Shown here: positions 38,124-49,224 of the stretch, piece by piece
How the letters are laid out: the number at the start of each line of letters is the position of its first letter
Position numbering within the stretch: position 1 is the stretch's first letter
Assembly: GCA_022702545.1 (NCBI GenBank)
Contig: JAHRBC010000003.1
Location: 7,192,001 to 7,256,000 of the forward strand
Origin: Phycomyces nitens
Taxonomy: Eukaryota; Mucoromycota; Mucoromycetes; Mucorales; Phycomycetaceae
Direction: 5' to 3'
DNA length: 64,000 nt
Notes under the pieces: model-generated
What the model saw: the letters and a program-made list of their open reading frames with translations, nothing else
What the model was told of the DNA's origin: nothing
Database searches by the model: none
Program-made: the position numbers and the translations under genes

Positions 38124-38963
38124 ATGGCAAAGGGAAAACAGGATGCCAAAAAGAAGCCTGCTGCAGGTAATGGATGTGCAATGTAGCCAACAGAACGGGA
38201 AGGGCAATAACTAATGTTGAATGATCATTTGAAGCAGATACCAAGAAGGGTGTCGAGAAACTGAAACCAGCCACGGCTGTCAAAGTAAGATTAATAAAGA
38301 GGCTGTGTATCAAGTCTATTGTATTATTATTATTATTGTTATTGTCATTACTATCTTATTATCTTATTATTAAAAGATGGGGTGCTTATTTGAAATTTTC
38401 GACTCTTTCTCAGGTTCGACACATTTTGTGTGAAAAGCATGGAAGGGTAAAATAGAATATTTGATTTGTGTACAGAAAGTGCCAAACAGGGTGTGAAATT
38501 TCTTGATTTAGCTGGGGATCGATACGTTAATGGGATGATTTGTAGGTAATGGAAGCCATAGCTAAAATCAAGGAAGAGAACATGCGATTCGACAAGGTAA
38601 CAATATACAGATTGACATGATTTCTTTATACTGATCTCTGCTAAATAACAAAAGGTGGCCGAATTGTACAGCGAAGATAAGGCCAAGGCAGGAGGTAAGA
38701 ATGAGAGATGGTTGTAGTAGTAAAATATTTGTTATTGAAAATGGTTCATAAGGTGCCTTGGGATGGCTGATCCGTGGGGCCATGGTTGGTGCCTTTCAGG
38801 ACGCTGGTAAGAAAGAAAGAAAGAAAATTAGTGCTTATACTTAAATGAACTGTAGCCTTTGCCCTCCAGCCCAGTACATGCGGTAAGGACGATTGGCTTT
38901 AGATTTTAATACTCACCTTGATATATAGACAAGCCCGTGTTCACAGATCCACCGGTAAGATAA

Positions 38964-38994
<31 letters not shown>

Positions 38995-39221
38995 TATTCT
39001 GGATTTTTTATTTTATTTTATTTATATATATATATATTATTAACACGCGCTTATGTACAATCTGGATAACTTTCTATAGGTCAAGACCAAGTTTGGCTAT
39101 CACCTCATAATGGTGGTAAGTTTTTTTGTTAATAATGAGAAAGTCCGGTGTTTGGATTGAATAATGAAAATCTAACAAAGACAAATAAAAACGATTGGGT
39201 ATTTAGGAAGATCGCAAATAA
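38124..39221 (+). CDS. PIN4: parvulin-type peptidyl-prolyl isomerase (PIN4/Par14)
   Basis: Ten exons: 38124-38166, 38238-38284, 38414-38446, 38546-38596, 38655-38694, 38753-38806, 38856-38882, 38929-38954, 39080-39115 and 39207-39221; 123 residues, close to human PIN4 (131). The lysine-rich N-terminus (MAKGKQDAKKKPAADTKKG) matches the DNA- or pre-ribosome-binding extension of Par14. The isomerase domain shows [74 protein letters not shown] and ends DRK. It is thought to act in nucleolar ribosome assembly or mitochondria. Every junction keeps frame. The last exon codes only for Glu-Asp-Arg-Lys and the stop. All exons are 54 bases or shorter, which hides the gene from simple ORF scans. Confidence 0.95.
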
Positions 39222-39810
39222 AATATATATATATAAAATATTGAATTTTCTATTCATTTTGTGACCAAACAGCCACATGGCTACTGCGATTCTTGTACAC
39301 CTGCGTATAATATCCGCAACATGAGGAACATGCTCTATTCAGTTGAAATAAAGGTCGCCGATTTCTTTGATAATTAAATCTCCACGACTAAAGAGGTGGG
39401 CATAAGGAGTGAAAGGGCCAAATGGGAATAAAATTCAGTGCAGCATGAGCCAAGCAGGGAAAAATGGGAATGTTTTCACCGCACAATAAACCTTTCTATT
39501 CATTTCTTGTCCCACATCGTAATATGGAAACAACCCTGGGCTCGAGTGTTCTCCATAGCACAGTGTGGCAAATCACACGTGGAATGGTTGCCCTATTTAA
39601 TAAACATCACTAAACAAGGTTAATATCCACCAGGGATTTTGAAAGATAATAATGAGGTCTGATTTAAGAACACACACACATATATCTTTTTTGCATTTCC
39701 TTTAAATAGTCCCAGAGACAATCCGTACGCCAGGCACTTATACTAATCTCTTTCGCTTTTTTATTTTTATTAATTAAAAATATACACATAATACCTTACG
39801 ACCTTACAAG
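39222..39810. other. intergenic region
   Basis: 589 bases between two plus-strand genes. It presumably holds the PIN4 terminator and the next promoter. There is an ACACACACAC run near 39672. I see nothing else of note. Confidence 0.5.
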
Positions 39811-40806
39811 ATGTCTTATTACCAACAACAAAATCAACAACAATTTGAATACCAACGCTATTCATATGGCTCAAGTCAATCCCATTCAAGACACACAAGC
39901 AATACTAGTTCCCACCATCGTAATCTTCCTTCGCTCTCGTCTTCTGTCTCTAGCTGTTCTTCTAGTTCAACGTGCGGCTCACCAGTACGTCAGCAAACAT
40001 CTCCCTATTACTATTATTCCTCGCCTCCTCCCTCACCATCCGTCCGCACTCCCTCACCATCTCGCACTTCAGAAGCCCAATGGCTGGCCTATTCTGCAAC
40101 CATAAGAGCCAAGAGGGCCACTGCAACCATGCCCTGTCGCTCGGTTTCTGCAGACGCTCTGACCTACGAGAACATTGTCGACGAAAAGCCAACCAGGCAC
40201 TCGTACGAGAAATCAGGCCGTAATTCTTACCAGTCCTACCAATCGCGCTATTCTATTGAGTATGCCTTCCCTGTTTATTCCCAACGTGCCAACCCCCTCG
40301 ACAGGGATTTTGCAAATGATGAACCCCACAGCCCAACAGACTCTCGCAAGAGCAGACGCAGCAGTAACGCGAGTGCCAGACGCGTCTCCTTTAATGACCG
40401 TGTGGTCGTCATATCCCCCTTGCCTGTCCATCCTCCAGAGGAGAACATTGTGACCAAAGTAGATGACGATTGCCTCTCATGGAATATCAGTCGCCCCAGT
40501 CTCAAGAAGCAATCAAGTGCCTCTACCGTAGTTGAATCTTGTTCAGAAAACGAAAAGTACGATGCTATTGTAAAACAGTGCACCAATCGTTCTCCCAGTC
40601 AGATATGGTGGGATGAGTCCCAGCTGGCTGTCGAACTCGCCGAAGACGACCTCTTACAGGAGCCCAAGCGAAATAACTCTATGAACCAACTCAAGAAGCT
40701 GGGTGCATCTGCATTCAAGGCCTCCAGCAAAAAGGAACCCTCAAGTCAGCCCAAGACCAGTCGTTTGGGACGCACTTTGAAGAAGTGGAAGAAAATGCTT
40801 TTCTAA
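39811..40806 (+). CDS. serine-rich orphan protein with RVSF (PP1-docking-like) motif
   Basis: Single exon, 331 residues. Gln/Tyr/Ser-rich start (MSYYQQQNQQQFEYQRYSYG), a serine-rich stretch with SSYYY-type and SPPPSPS segments, then a more structured half. ARRVSFNDRVVVISPLP near residues 189-205 contains RVSF, the docking motif used by many protein phosphatase 1 partners. A WWDESQLAVELAEDD segment and a strongly basic C-terminus (SRLGRTLKKWKKMLF) follow. No signal peptide or membrane helix. Similar layouts occur in fungal regulatory or cell-polarity proteins, but I do not recognise a family. The C-terminal amphipathic basic helix could bind membranes or calmodulin; this is inference. Confidence 0.75.
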   Translation: MSYYQQQNQQQFEYQRYSYGSSQSHSRHTSNTSSHHRNLPSLSSSVSSCSSSSTCGSPVRQQTSPYYYYSSPPPSPSVRTPSPSRTSEAQWLAYSATIRAKRATATMPCRSVSADALTYENIVDEKPTRHSYEKSGRNSYQSYQSRYSIEYAFPVYSQRANPLDRDFANDEPHSPTDSRKSRRSSNASARRVSFNDRVVVISPLPVHPPEENIVTKVDDDCLSWNISRPSLKKQSSASTVVESCSENEKYDAIVKQCTNRSPSQIWWDESQLAVELAEDDLLQEPKRNNSMNQLKKLGASAFKASSKKEPSSQPKTSRLGRTLKKWKKMLF

Positions 40807-41465
40807 GTATTTTCATCTTCATCTTCATTATTCACTCCACGTGTACATATATACATTTATGATCATGTTCCCTTGCATTGCACTTCTTTATTTATCGCCA
40901 AGCGATACCACACCACAATGCATTATTTTCTTCTTATTGTTCCCATTATTATTGCACTCAAACTCACTTCCACAAGCATTTAAACCCACAAGCATTTAAA
41001 CCCACAAGCATTTTTTTAACTCACAAGCATTTTAACACAAACAAACTCACTCACTTATGCCCATTTTCATATATCACATTTTCACAACCCATTTTCACAT
41101 CTCTTCATTATTTTTTTTTATTATTTTTTTTTTATATATTTTTTATTTTTTTTATTTTTTTTTATTTTTTTTATAATAATATTTTTTTTAAATATTCTTT
41201 TATATATATATTTATTTTATTTTTTGTAATAATAATAATAAATATAATAATAATAATATTTATCATATTATTAAAAAAAAAACATAAAAGCCACAACAGT
41301 TCCACCAAGATATGAAAACATCGTCACAAAAGCCATAATATATATTAATATAATATAATATTGTTATTGTATAATTTATTTATAATAATAATAATAATAA
41401 TAAATAAAATAAATAATAATAAAAAAGATCTGGTGCTCTTGTAACTAATTCTCCAAAAAAAGACA
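40807..41465. other. intergenic region with minisatellite
   Basis: 659 bases of very T- and AT-rich DNA. It includes four or so copies of a CACAAGCATTTAAACC unit (40972-41035) and long T/TA tracts (41105-41270). Confidence 0.6.
40972..41035 (+). repeat. 16-base minisatellite
   Basis: Units of CACAAGCATTTAAACC are repeated about four times with the last two partly diverged (ACAAGCATTTTTTTAACT, ACAAGCATTTTAACAC). It sits about 170 bases after the stop of the serine-rich gene, so it may be in its 3' untranslated region. Confidence 0.7.
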
Positions 41466-43050
41466 ATGGGCAAGAAGAATCTTCAAGAAAAAACAGCTCA
41501 TCCTAGAGCAACGTAAAAAATAAAATATAATAAAAATCACGTTTACCAAAAGAGAAGTTCTGATGACAGAAATAGAAAGGGATCTCGTTATGATCGTTAT
41601 GCTGCAGTAGATCAGCCAGCAGAAGAACAAGGCAAGAATATTTTATATACATACATATATATATTTATATATATTTACAATTTATTATCATTATTAATAA
41701 TTGAAACGATATTCAAATTATTTTTGATATTGTAGATGTTGAAGGAGAGTCGTCTATTCCTATGCCTGTGGCTATGTGGGTTAGTCACCAAGACACGTCC
41801 TTGACAATCAATCAATCAATCGATAAATCAATTTTAATTTTAATTTTATTATTATTGTTATTATTATTTATAGGATTTTAAGCACTGTGATCCCAAGCGG
41901 TGTTCAGGCGTAAAATTGTCTCGATGCAATATGTTAAAGACCCTCAAGACATCCCAGCGATTCAGAGGCATTGTAGCCAGGTAATAAACCCACAAAATAG
42001 CCTATAGATCATAAAATGCAATCAATGGCTGCAAAAATAAAAAAAGGAAAAAGAAGAAAAAAAGAAAATGTATACATTTATTGATAGAATTGTATTGTGA
42101 GAATATTCAAATATTAATGCTATTAGTAATAATACGATGATTTAAAAGCAATTAAAGAATAATAATATTCCAATAACAATAATAACAATAGTAATAGTAA
42201 TAGTAATAGTAATAATAATAATAATAATAGTAATAATAATATATCTTTTTTTTTTCTTTTTTTTTTACACCAAAGTCCTGTGGGTGAAAAGGCAGTGTCT
42301 CCTGCTGACAGACGAATTGTTGAACTCTATGGTGCTGGTGTGGTCGATTGCTCATGGGCCAGGATTGACGAGGTTCCGTTTTCAAAGATTAGGGGACCAA
42401 CCGATAGATTGTGTAAGTTAAAGGGTGTTTAATTGATTATTCTTACATGTGCATGCTAGTACCTTATCTTGTGGCTACAAATCCTGTCAACTATGGTAAA
42501 CCATGGAAACTCAACTGTGCAGAAGCACTTGCAGCGATCTTTTACATAACAGGTACAAATCATAAGTTTGATTGTGTTTGTCTAACCCGATAAATAGGAT
42601 ATCCTGAACATGGTGAAGCACTCTTGGCAAAGTTCAAATGGGGCCATGCCTTTAAAAAGGTCAATGGGTTAGTATTCAACTTAATAATAAGAAGAAACTA
42701 GGGCTAACTGTGCTTGTAGTGGACTACTTTCTCGTTATGCCAAATGCAAAGACTCTGCTGAAGTCGTTCAGGTCCAAAACGATTATTTAAAGCAACTGGA
42801 ACAAGACAGCGAACGCAAAGATAATGACGATTCCCGAGAAAGACCAGAGAGTGATAGTGACAATGACGATGATTTGTATCAAAACAACAATCGTGATACT
42901 GCATTCACTGCATTTGACGACACTGAGAGCGAAGACGAAGATAGTGAAGAACAGAGCGATGAAGATGAAGAAGATCAAGACAGTGAAGATCAAGACAGTG
43001 AAGGCCCTACAGATGTACTTGGAAACAAGCTCAAAAAGACTCACATTTAA
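41466..43050 (+). CDS. TSR3: 18S rRNA aminocarboxypropyltransferase TSR3
   Basis: Exons 41466-41512, 41555-41631, 41736-41779, 41874-41980, 42276-42412, 42460-42552, 42598-42667 and 42720-43050; 301 residues. TSR3 transfers the 3-amino-3-carboxypropyl group of S-adenosylmethionine to the hypermodified pseudouridine of 18S rRNA in late 40S maturation. Family sequence is continuous: [91 protein letters not shown] and a short [11 protein letters not shown] long acidic Asp/Glu/Ser tail ends KKTHI. The intron after exon 2 starts GC (GAACAAG then GCAAGA), needed to keep frame. Intron 1 is only 42 bases, so its acceptor (41554) is the least certain edge. Confidence 0.92.
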
Positions 43051-43178
43051 AAAACCCCCACATCACAATAAAAACTCTTTTTTTTTTTACAATGCTTTAT
43101 ATTTTAATGGTCATTCATTTATTACACAACATCTAGCCATAGAACAAATGCACTCAGAGACAGCAATCGAAAGCCATC

Positions 43179-43814
43179 TTACAAAAGGGTCTCGTAAGGG
43201 ATGGCGGTGATGGTCTGGGGAACGTTCTTGACGGTAGAGACGTAACGAGCAGTGCGGGGCTGGACGGGAGATCTCTTCATGTTGATGATAACTATGGAAA
43301 CCCATCAGAGATCTTGAATTCGATTTGGATATAAATAAACACTTACCACCAGCATCCTTGGCGGCCTGCTTCTTCTGGGCGTTCTCCTTGACACGGTCCA
43401 AGAACTCCTGACGGCACTTGGAGTGCTTGATGTGCTCAACACGGATGTTGACACGCTTCTCGATGTAGCGGTTGCCAACACGCTTGTTGATGATAACACC
43501 AACAGCAGACTTGGTGACGTTGTAGACGACACCAGTGCGACCGTGGTAGAACTTGTGGGGCATACCCTTCTGGACAGCGGCGTTGGCCTTGATGTCAACG
43601 ATGTCACCAGTCTTGTAGATGGTCAAGTAGGTAGACAAGGGGATAGCACCATGGTCGCGGAACTTGCGCGAGAACATGTGGCGGGTGCGAGCGCGGACTA
43701 GTGTATTTCAATCGAAAATAATGATCTTTTTTATTAAATATCCCATTTTCATTTGTTTTTACTTGAACCATAGCCTATTGTCTAGGGATACTTACGACCA
43801 AATGAGTGAGGCAT
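43179..43814 (-). CDS. RPL21: 60S ribosomal protein eL21
   Basis: Complement of 43179-43291, 43347-43697 and 43796-43814; 160 residues, the usual eukaryotic length. It is part of the large subunit near the 5S rRNA and peptide exit side. The sequence begins [19 protein letters not shown], then [21 protein letters not shown] and [17 protein letters not shown], all typical. It ends TAIPYETLL. Exon 1 codes for six residues plus one base, a common design for ribosomal protein genes. Codon use is biased to C-ending codons, as expected for high expression. It converges on TSR3, leaving 128 bases between stop codons, and diverges from uS4. Confidence 0.96.
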
Positions 43815-44627
43815 TCTACAAAATGGGGTTCAATGAAAAAAGAAAAGAAACGAATGAGTTGCAAGTAAAGGAATCTCGATGGGTGGCTTGTGCAGCTTAT
43901 ATTCAGCAATTTATACACATATATGTACATGTATATATTATATTATATATAATATATATATTTATATTTATATATACATGAATATATATGTATATAAATG
44001 GACAAAAAAGACAACTTTGGTTCGTCCAGTGCGTAAAGGCAGCGTCTGAAAGTGTCCAGGACTTCTTCTTTGCTAATGAAGTACAAATGAAGATTTACCT
44101 GTTAAATTGAGCACACGGCTAAGTGAGGAACAGAAAAAGAGAAAGACTCTTCTTTGGCGCGGGCTTGTATTTGCTTTTGTTGGAAAATTTTTCGGTGGGC
44201 CTTGAATTTCAAAATTTCAATCCTTTTTTTTTAGAGAAAAAAATTTTACAGTACATTTGCAAGTGATAGCTACTGGTGGCTGGGTGATGTCACTTTTGTA
44301 TTATATAAACTATTTTTCACTACCTAGACACATTGAACAGGTCTGCAGGCAAGTAAAGAAGTATAGCTAGTGCATGGTGCCTTGTATTGTGTACTAGTAA
44401 ATCGAATTGGTACCATTGTCAGCCTATTGACCTTTGTTTAAAAATATATATATACATATAAAAAAAGACAGTTGATGTCTTGGGAGGCTTGTTCAGGAGT
44501 ATAGTTCATCAACCAATCACATGTCTCAGAAAGAAAATTTTTAGAAATTCCAAAAAATAATAATAAGCTTGATAATCAAGGCGTTTTTTTGCTTCTTTCT
44601 CTTTCCTTTTTTCTGACAAGCCTTAAG
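43815..44627. promoter_or_regulatory. shared promoter region of eL21 and uS4
   Basis: 813 bases between divergent ribosomal protein genes. The uS4 side ends in a pyrimidine-rich leader (CTTCTTTCTCTTTCC). The centre holds AT-rich palindromic TATATA stretches near 43925-43990. A shared regulatory region is inferred from the arrangement. Confidence 0.5.
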
Positions 44628-45268
44628 ATGACCGGTGCTTCCAGAACTTACTCCAAGACCTACAAGGTCCCCAAGAGACCTTTCGAGTCTGCTCGTCTCG
44701 ACCAGGAATTGAAGCTGGTCGGTGAGTACGGTCTCAAGAACAAGAAGGAAGTCTGGCGTGTCGGACTCACCCTCTCCAAGATCCGTCGTGCTGCTCGTGA
44801 GCTCTTGACCTTGGACGAGAAGGACCCCAAGCGTCTCTTCGAGGGTAACGCCTTGATTCGCCGTCTTGTACGCATCGGTGTACTCGATGACTCCCGTATG
44901 AAGCTCGATTACGTTCTTGGTCTCAAGATTGAGGACTTTATGGAGCGTCGTCTCCAGACCCAGGTCTTCAAGCTCGGTCTTGCCAAGTCCATCCACCAGG
45001 CTCGTGTCCTCATCCGTCAGCGCCACATCCGTGTTGGCAAGCAGATTGTCAACGTTCCTTCCTTCATCGTTCGCTTGGTACGTCATGATATTAGATTTGG
45101 TGGCTTGGATTGTGACTAATTTGCTTCTTTTTTTTCTTGAAATTACAGGACTCCCAAAAGCACATCGACTTTGCTTTGACCTCCCCCTATGGTGGTGGCC
45201 GTGCTGGTCGCGTCAAGAGAAAGAGAGCTGCCGCCGCTGGTGGTGCCGAGGAGGATGATGAAGAGTAA
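44628..45268 (+). CDS. RPS9: 40S ribosomal protein uS4
   Basis: Exons 44628-45077 and 45149-45268; 189 residues. uS4 (yeast Rps9) binds 18S rRNA early in small-subunit assembly and helps set decoding accuracy. It starts [20 protein letters not shown]. The S4 RNA-binding fold is seen in [20 protein letters not shown] and [20 protein letters not shown]. It ends in a basic patch ([10 protein letters not shown]) and acidic tail, as in other eukaryotes. The intron lies near the 3' end, between VRL and [10 protein letters not shown]. Strong codon bias. Confidence 0.97.
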
Positions 45269-46299
45269 ATCCATCTATTTATCTCATTTGTCTGATGTTG
45301 TCATGAACCTTTGCAATGGTCTTCAAAATAAACAAAAAGTTGTCCACTGAGTGGTGCACTTTTTATTTCTTTATTGCAAAGCACCTGTGCTTATGTACAG
45401 TATCATGGCACATCATGACCAAGTAAGTCACAGGGATACAGACTGGGGATAGATGTAAAGAGTGTTATGTTGAACCTCTCTATTGAACGATCTTTCTTTT
45501 TTTTTAAAGAAAGAGCTGATTTCTTTTCTTCCCAGTCTTGCCCGTGTGTCGGTCATGATGTTGCCTTTGCGTGTGTGTGTGTGTGTGTGTCTACTAACCC
45601 TTTTGTTTGGTAGAGTATATATTAGCTTTACGTGTAGAAAATACTAGCAGTAAATTGAATAGTTGACAATAAATAACTTTCATATATTTATAAATCAGGA
45701 ATAATGGAAAACTTTATAAACTATTTTGAGATTGCTGACAGGTTGTATTGTGCCTTTATGCCACCATCTGCCAGATCTAGACTTGCTACTGCCTAGATAA
45801 TCTTTGCCAATAATAATATATATATATATTTGCTGTTATGAGCCATGATGAAGAAAAAGTATAAAAATACACGTGTCTGACTGGCAATAATCAACTTGTG
45901 TTCAGTCTGATCCTGTTGTGGGAAAAATGCTGCGCATCTGGTAACCAGATGATCAGACAGAAGAATAGATTTGTAAACCAAGGTGGAATTATTAATGGTT
46001 TCTACAGACCATAAAACAATGCTCAGCATTGGGGTTGATATTTCTACATATGAAAAATGGCTAGATCCATTAATGAATACCACATTTTAAACGTCATCTT
46101 GAGGCTGTAATAATGATATTTTCAGGCTATGGCTTGGCGTCACCTCACCCAGCCAGACAGAGTTACACTTGAGGCTACGATTGGCCAGTGAAACCCTGCT
46201 TCGTCCAGGTCATTAGATTGAGAGGGAAAAAAAATTAGGTTGGAGTTCTCTTTCTACATTTTCATTCTTCTTCTTCTTCTCTATTCATCTTTACAAATA
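45269..46299. other. intergenic region
   Basis: About 1 kb with a (GT)n tract near 45571-45590 and otherwise AT-rich DNA. The last 50 bases are a CT-rich leader (TTCTTCTTCTTCTTCTC) before the EF-hand gene. No gene seen. Confidence 0.55.
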
Positions 46300-47281
46300 A
46301 TGGCTCACCAAAATAATTACGGACAGCAGTACAACTACAACAGGGGATCCTATGACTACAGTAACCCTGGCAATGACAGACCAGTCCCTGCCACACCCAG
46401 ACAAGGAGGATCGATAAACAGGGGCCAGTACCAAAACCCACAAAATCAACAATCACCCACATATGGTGAGTGCTAGGGAAAATGGTTTGACAAGACTTAC
46501 AAATCTCTTTACATAAAAAAATAAAGCCCAACGCCCTATCTCTCAGGGCCGCCCTGCCCAAGACAATCATTTGGTTGACTGGTTCCGTGCCGTAGACACT
46601 GATGGGTCGGGTGAACTGACCGTAGAAGAGCTCCAGAGAGCTTTGGTCAATGGAGACTGGAGTCCATTTAACATTGAAACCGTCCGTATGATGGTCAACA
46701 TGTTTGATACAGGTGAGCACACAGTTGTGAAGCATGATGTAGAATGTGGATTGTACGTGTGTGATTAAGGCATCTGACCGACTCCTCTAGACAATACCGG
46801 AACAATCAGTTTTGAAGAGTTCAAGGGATTGTGGAAGTATATTGAAGACTGGAAGAGATGCTTCCAGACATTTGATATGGACGGCTCTGGTAGCATCGAT
46901 CGTGCTGAGATGAGAAATGCCTTGCAGACCTTTGGCTACAACCTGACCGATACATTTGTTGGGACCCTTATTCAAAAGTTCGACCGTCATGGTAAGTTTA
47001 TTTATTTATTTTTAATTCTTGGGGGTGGGTCGATATTGATAAAGCCATCGTTTCCTATAGGTCTTGGTACTGTCACCTTTGATAACTTTGTCCAGGCCTG
47101 TGTCAGCGTAAAGACACTCACGGACTCCTTCAGAAGATTTGATACTGACAATGATGGCTGGATTTACATTAGCTATGAACAGGTAAGATTAGATCCTTGT
47201 CCCGAAACCCCCCTCACCATTAATCAACTAATCAATGTATCTTGATAGTTCCTTGAGCTTGTCATTAGCCAAAGATCCTAA
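46300..47281 (+). CDS. PEF1: penta-EF-hand calcium-binding protein (ALG-2/Pef1 type)
   Basis: Exons 46300-46465, 46527-46712, 46791-46991, 47061-47182 and 47249-47281; 235 residues. Penta-EF-hand proteins bind calcium, dimerise through the fifth hand and recruit partners in vesicle traffic and stress. The Gln/Asn/Pro/Tyr-rich N-terminus (about 1-72) is typical. EF1: DTDGSGELTVEEL. EF2: DTDNTGTISFEEF. EF3: DMDGSGSIDRAEM. EF4: DRHGLGTVTFDNF, missing several acidic ligands and probably not binding. EF5: DTDNDGWIYISYEQF, followed by LELVISQRS. Exon 1 starts at the ATG at 46300 (MAHQNNYGQQ); an upstream ATG at 46240 lies in the leader and would add a hydrophobic artefact. Confidence 0.93.
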
Positions 47282-49224
47282 TAATCCATCCTACTCATTC
47301 ACTCTCATTATTATTATTATTACTATTATTATTTTCGCACTCACTCACATTACACTCATATATAAAATAAAAATGAAATAAAATGCAATAATTTTTAATG
47401 AGAAATCGTTTTTTACGGCAGGGACGGAAAAAAGGCAAAACTGAGTCTATGATGAGATCCAAATTCAATTGTTCCTCAAGAAATAGCCAAAAATAGTGAA
47501 TAAACAAGAATATATCTTTATGTTTTGGGTCATTTTGGCAACATCTGAGGATATTTTCATGTGTGTAATGTATCTTTAGTGTGTGTACCCGAATTCAATG
47601 GACTCTGGTGAATATTAAATAAATATTGGCTGTCAAAACAGAGTATACAAAATGAATAAACTAGGCACCATTTTTATTTTGCATATCCTGAAACATAAAA
47701 CTCTAGTCTTTACAGGCTTCTTGATCTAAATAGCCCCCTCATATATATATAACCAGAGTGTGAAAAACAAGAGACTTGCAAGATATTGGTATTGCTCTGG
47801 CAACCCAAGTTCCACTGCAGACATTTAGATAGTCACAATACACAGTCGTACATATTTCCTAATATAGAGAACAAAATTTTGTCTATAAAAAGGCTATTCG
47901 AATTAGCAGCGTTTTTGTCCTTTAATCAAAAATAACGATTGCAGCCACGATGCATGCTACGTCCTTGGACAATAGCTCTGCATTGCCAGGAATCTTATGA
48001 TTTCGACGCATACCAGATCATCAGTTCTTTTACCCTTGTGGTAGAAACAGTCTCTCTTGTCATTAATTTGATCAGTAGGGTGATTGTGCCGACGAGGAAC
48101 GACATCTATTATTATTATTAATTATTATTATTATTGTATATGAAATGAAAATATTGTGATGTCATTAGCAGTGACAGCTATTCCACTAGTAATTTAATTT
48201 TTTACTCTGCCAGCCAACCAAGGTTTAAATGCGACATTAAGCTCCTTGTAACAATAAGTTGGGTTGGGTGTCTTGGAATCAAATAAATACCTCTTGAAAA
48301 ACCCATACCATTTGGTGAAACAAATACTGTAGCACGTTGATTTCCTAAAGGGCTATAGACCATCTTGCATTTATCAGTTACTGATATCAATCAATCTACC
48401 CAAGCCTTGATATCATCTTGTTCTTGTGGATTTTTAAAATCTATTATATTTACCAAAGTATACTCTTTTTATAAGCCTTGTTACACTCATTAAATACCAT
48501 TTAGCCCAGAATACAAGTACCAAACCAGAGTTGCATTATTCATAGATACACAACATATCAATTTATGTGCCACAATACATCATAATGGGTCCAGCACCAC
48601 ATTCTCTGCATTGTCTGACAGGGGGGTGACACTCCAAGAGTTTGTAAACATAATACATACAACAATCTATAATAATTATTGCCTCATAGTGGCCCCAGTC
48701 TCAATTGCTGCCCATTTCAACAAAAAGAATTAGTTTCTTTGGCCAAGACAGTAGACCAGGGTACACTTATTAGATGATATGTGCCTGGCCACATTTATCA
48801 CTAGTGAATCCCACTTATTAGTATTTTTTTACACATCAATCGTCTCTAATCTCAATTCATGTTTACTTTTCAAGTACAAATAATATTTGAAAGCTCAATA
48901 TATTCCAATTGCTTTTATGCTCTCCTTTACTCTGCAATAATCTTTATCGATGCGTATATAGATTTATGAGCTGTCCTTGAGTATTGCAAATGTCAAGCGA
49001 GAAAAGACCAAGAAAATGTTCGTTTTTTATATATTGCAAGTCCGCCAGAATTTAATATAGTGCTACGCTACTTTCATTTTCTGAAATGCGCGAGTAATAT
49101 AATGGAAAAATCGCTATACCGCACACCCAAAAATCTGATGCGTTTTTAATATAATAGAATATCCTCTTCTCTTTCCTCTACCAAAAAAAAAAAACAAAAA
49201 CAAAAAACAACAACAAGTGTATCG
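47282..49224. other. intergenic region
   Basis: 1.9 kb of AT-rich DNA. It has (ATT)n near 47309-47335 and 48108-48136 and an A-rich leader (CAAAAACAAAAAACAACAACAAG) before the next ATG. I see no supported gene. Confidence 0.55.

Noticed and set aside
40972..41035. CRISPR-like regular repeats
   Set aside because: The units are contiguous 16-base tandem copies with no unique spacers, and the genome is eukaryotic.
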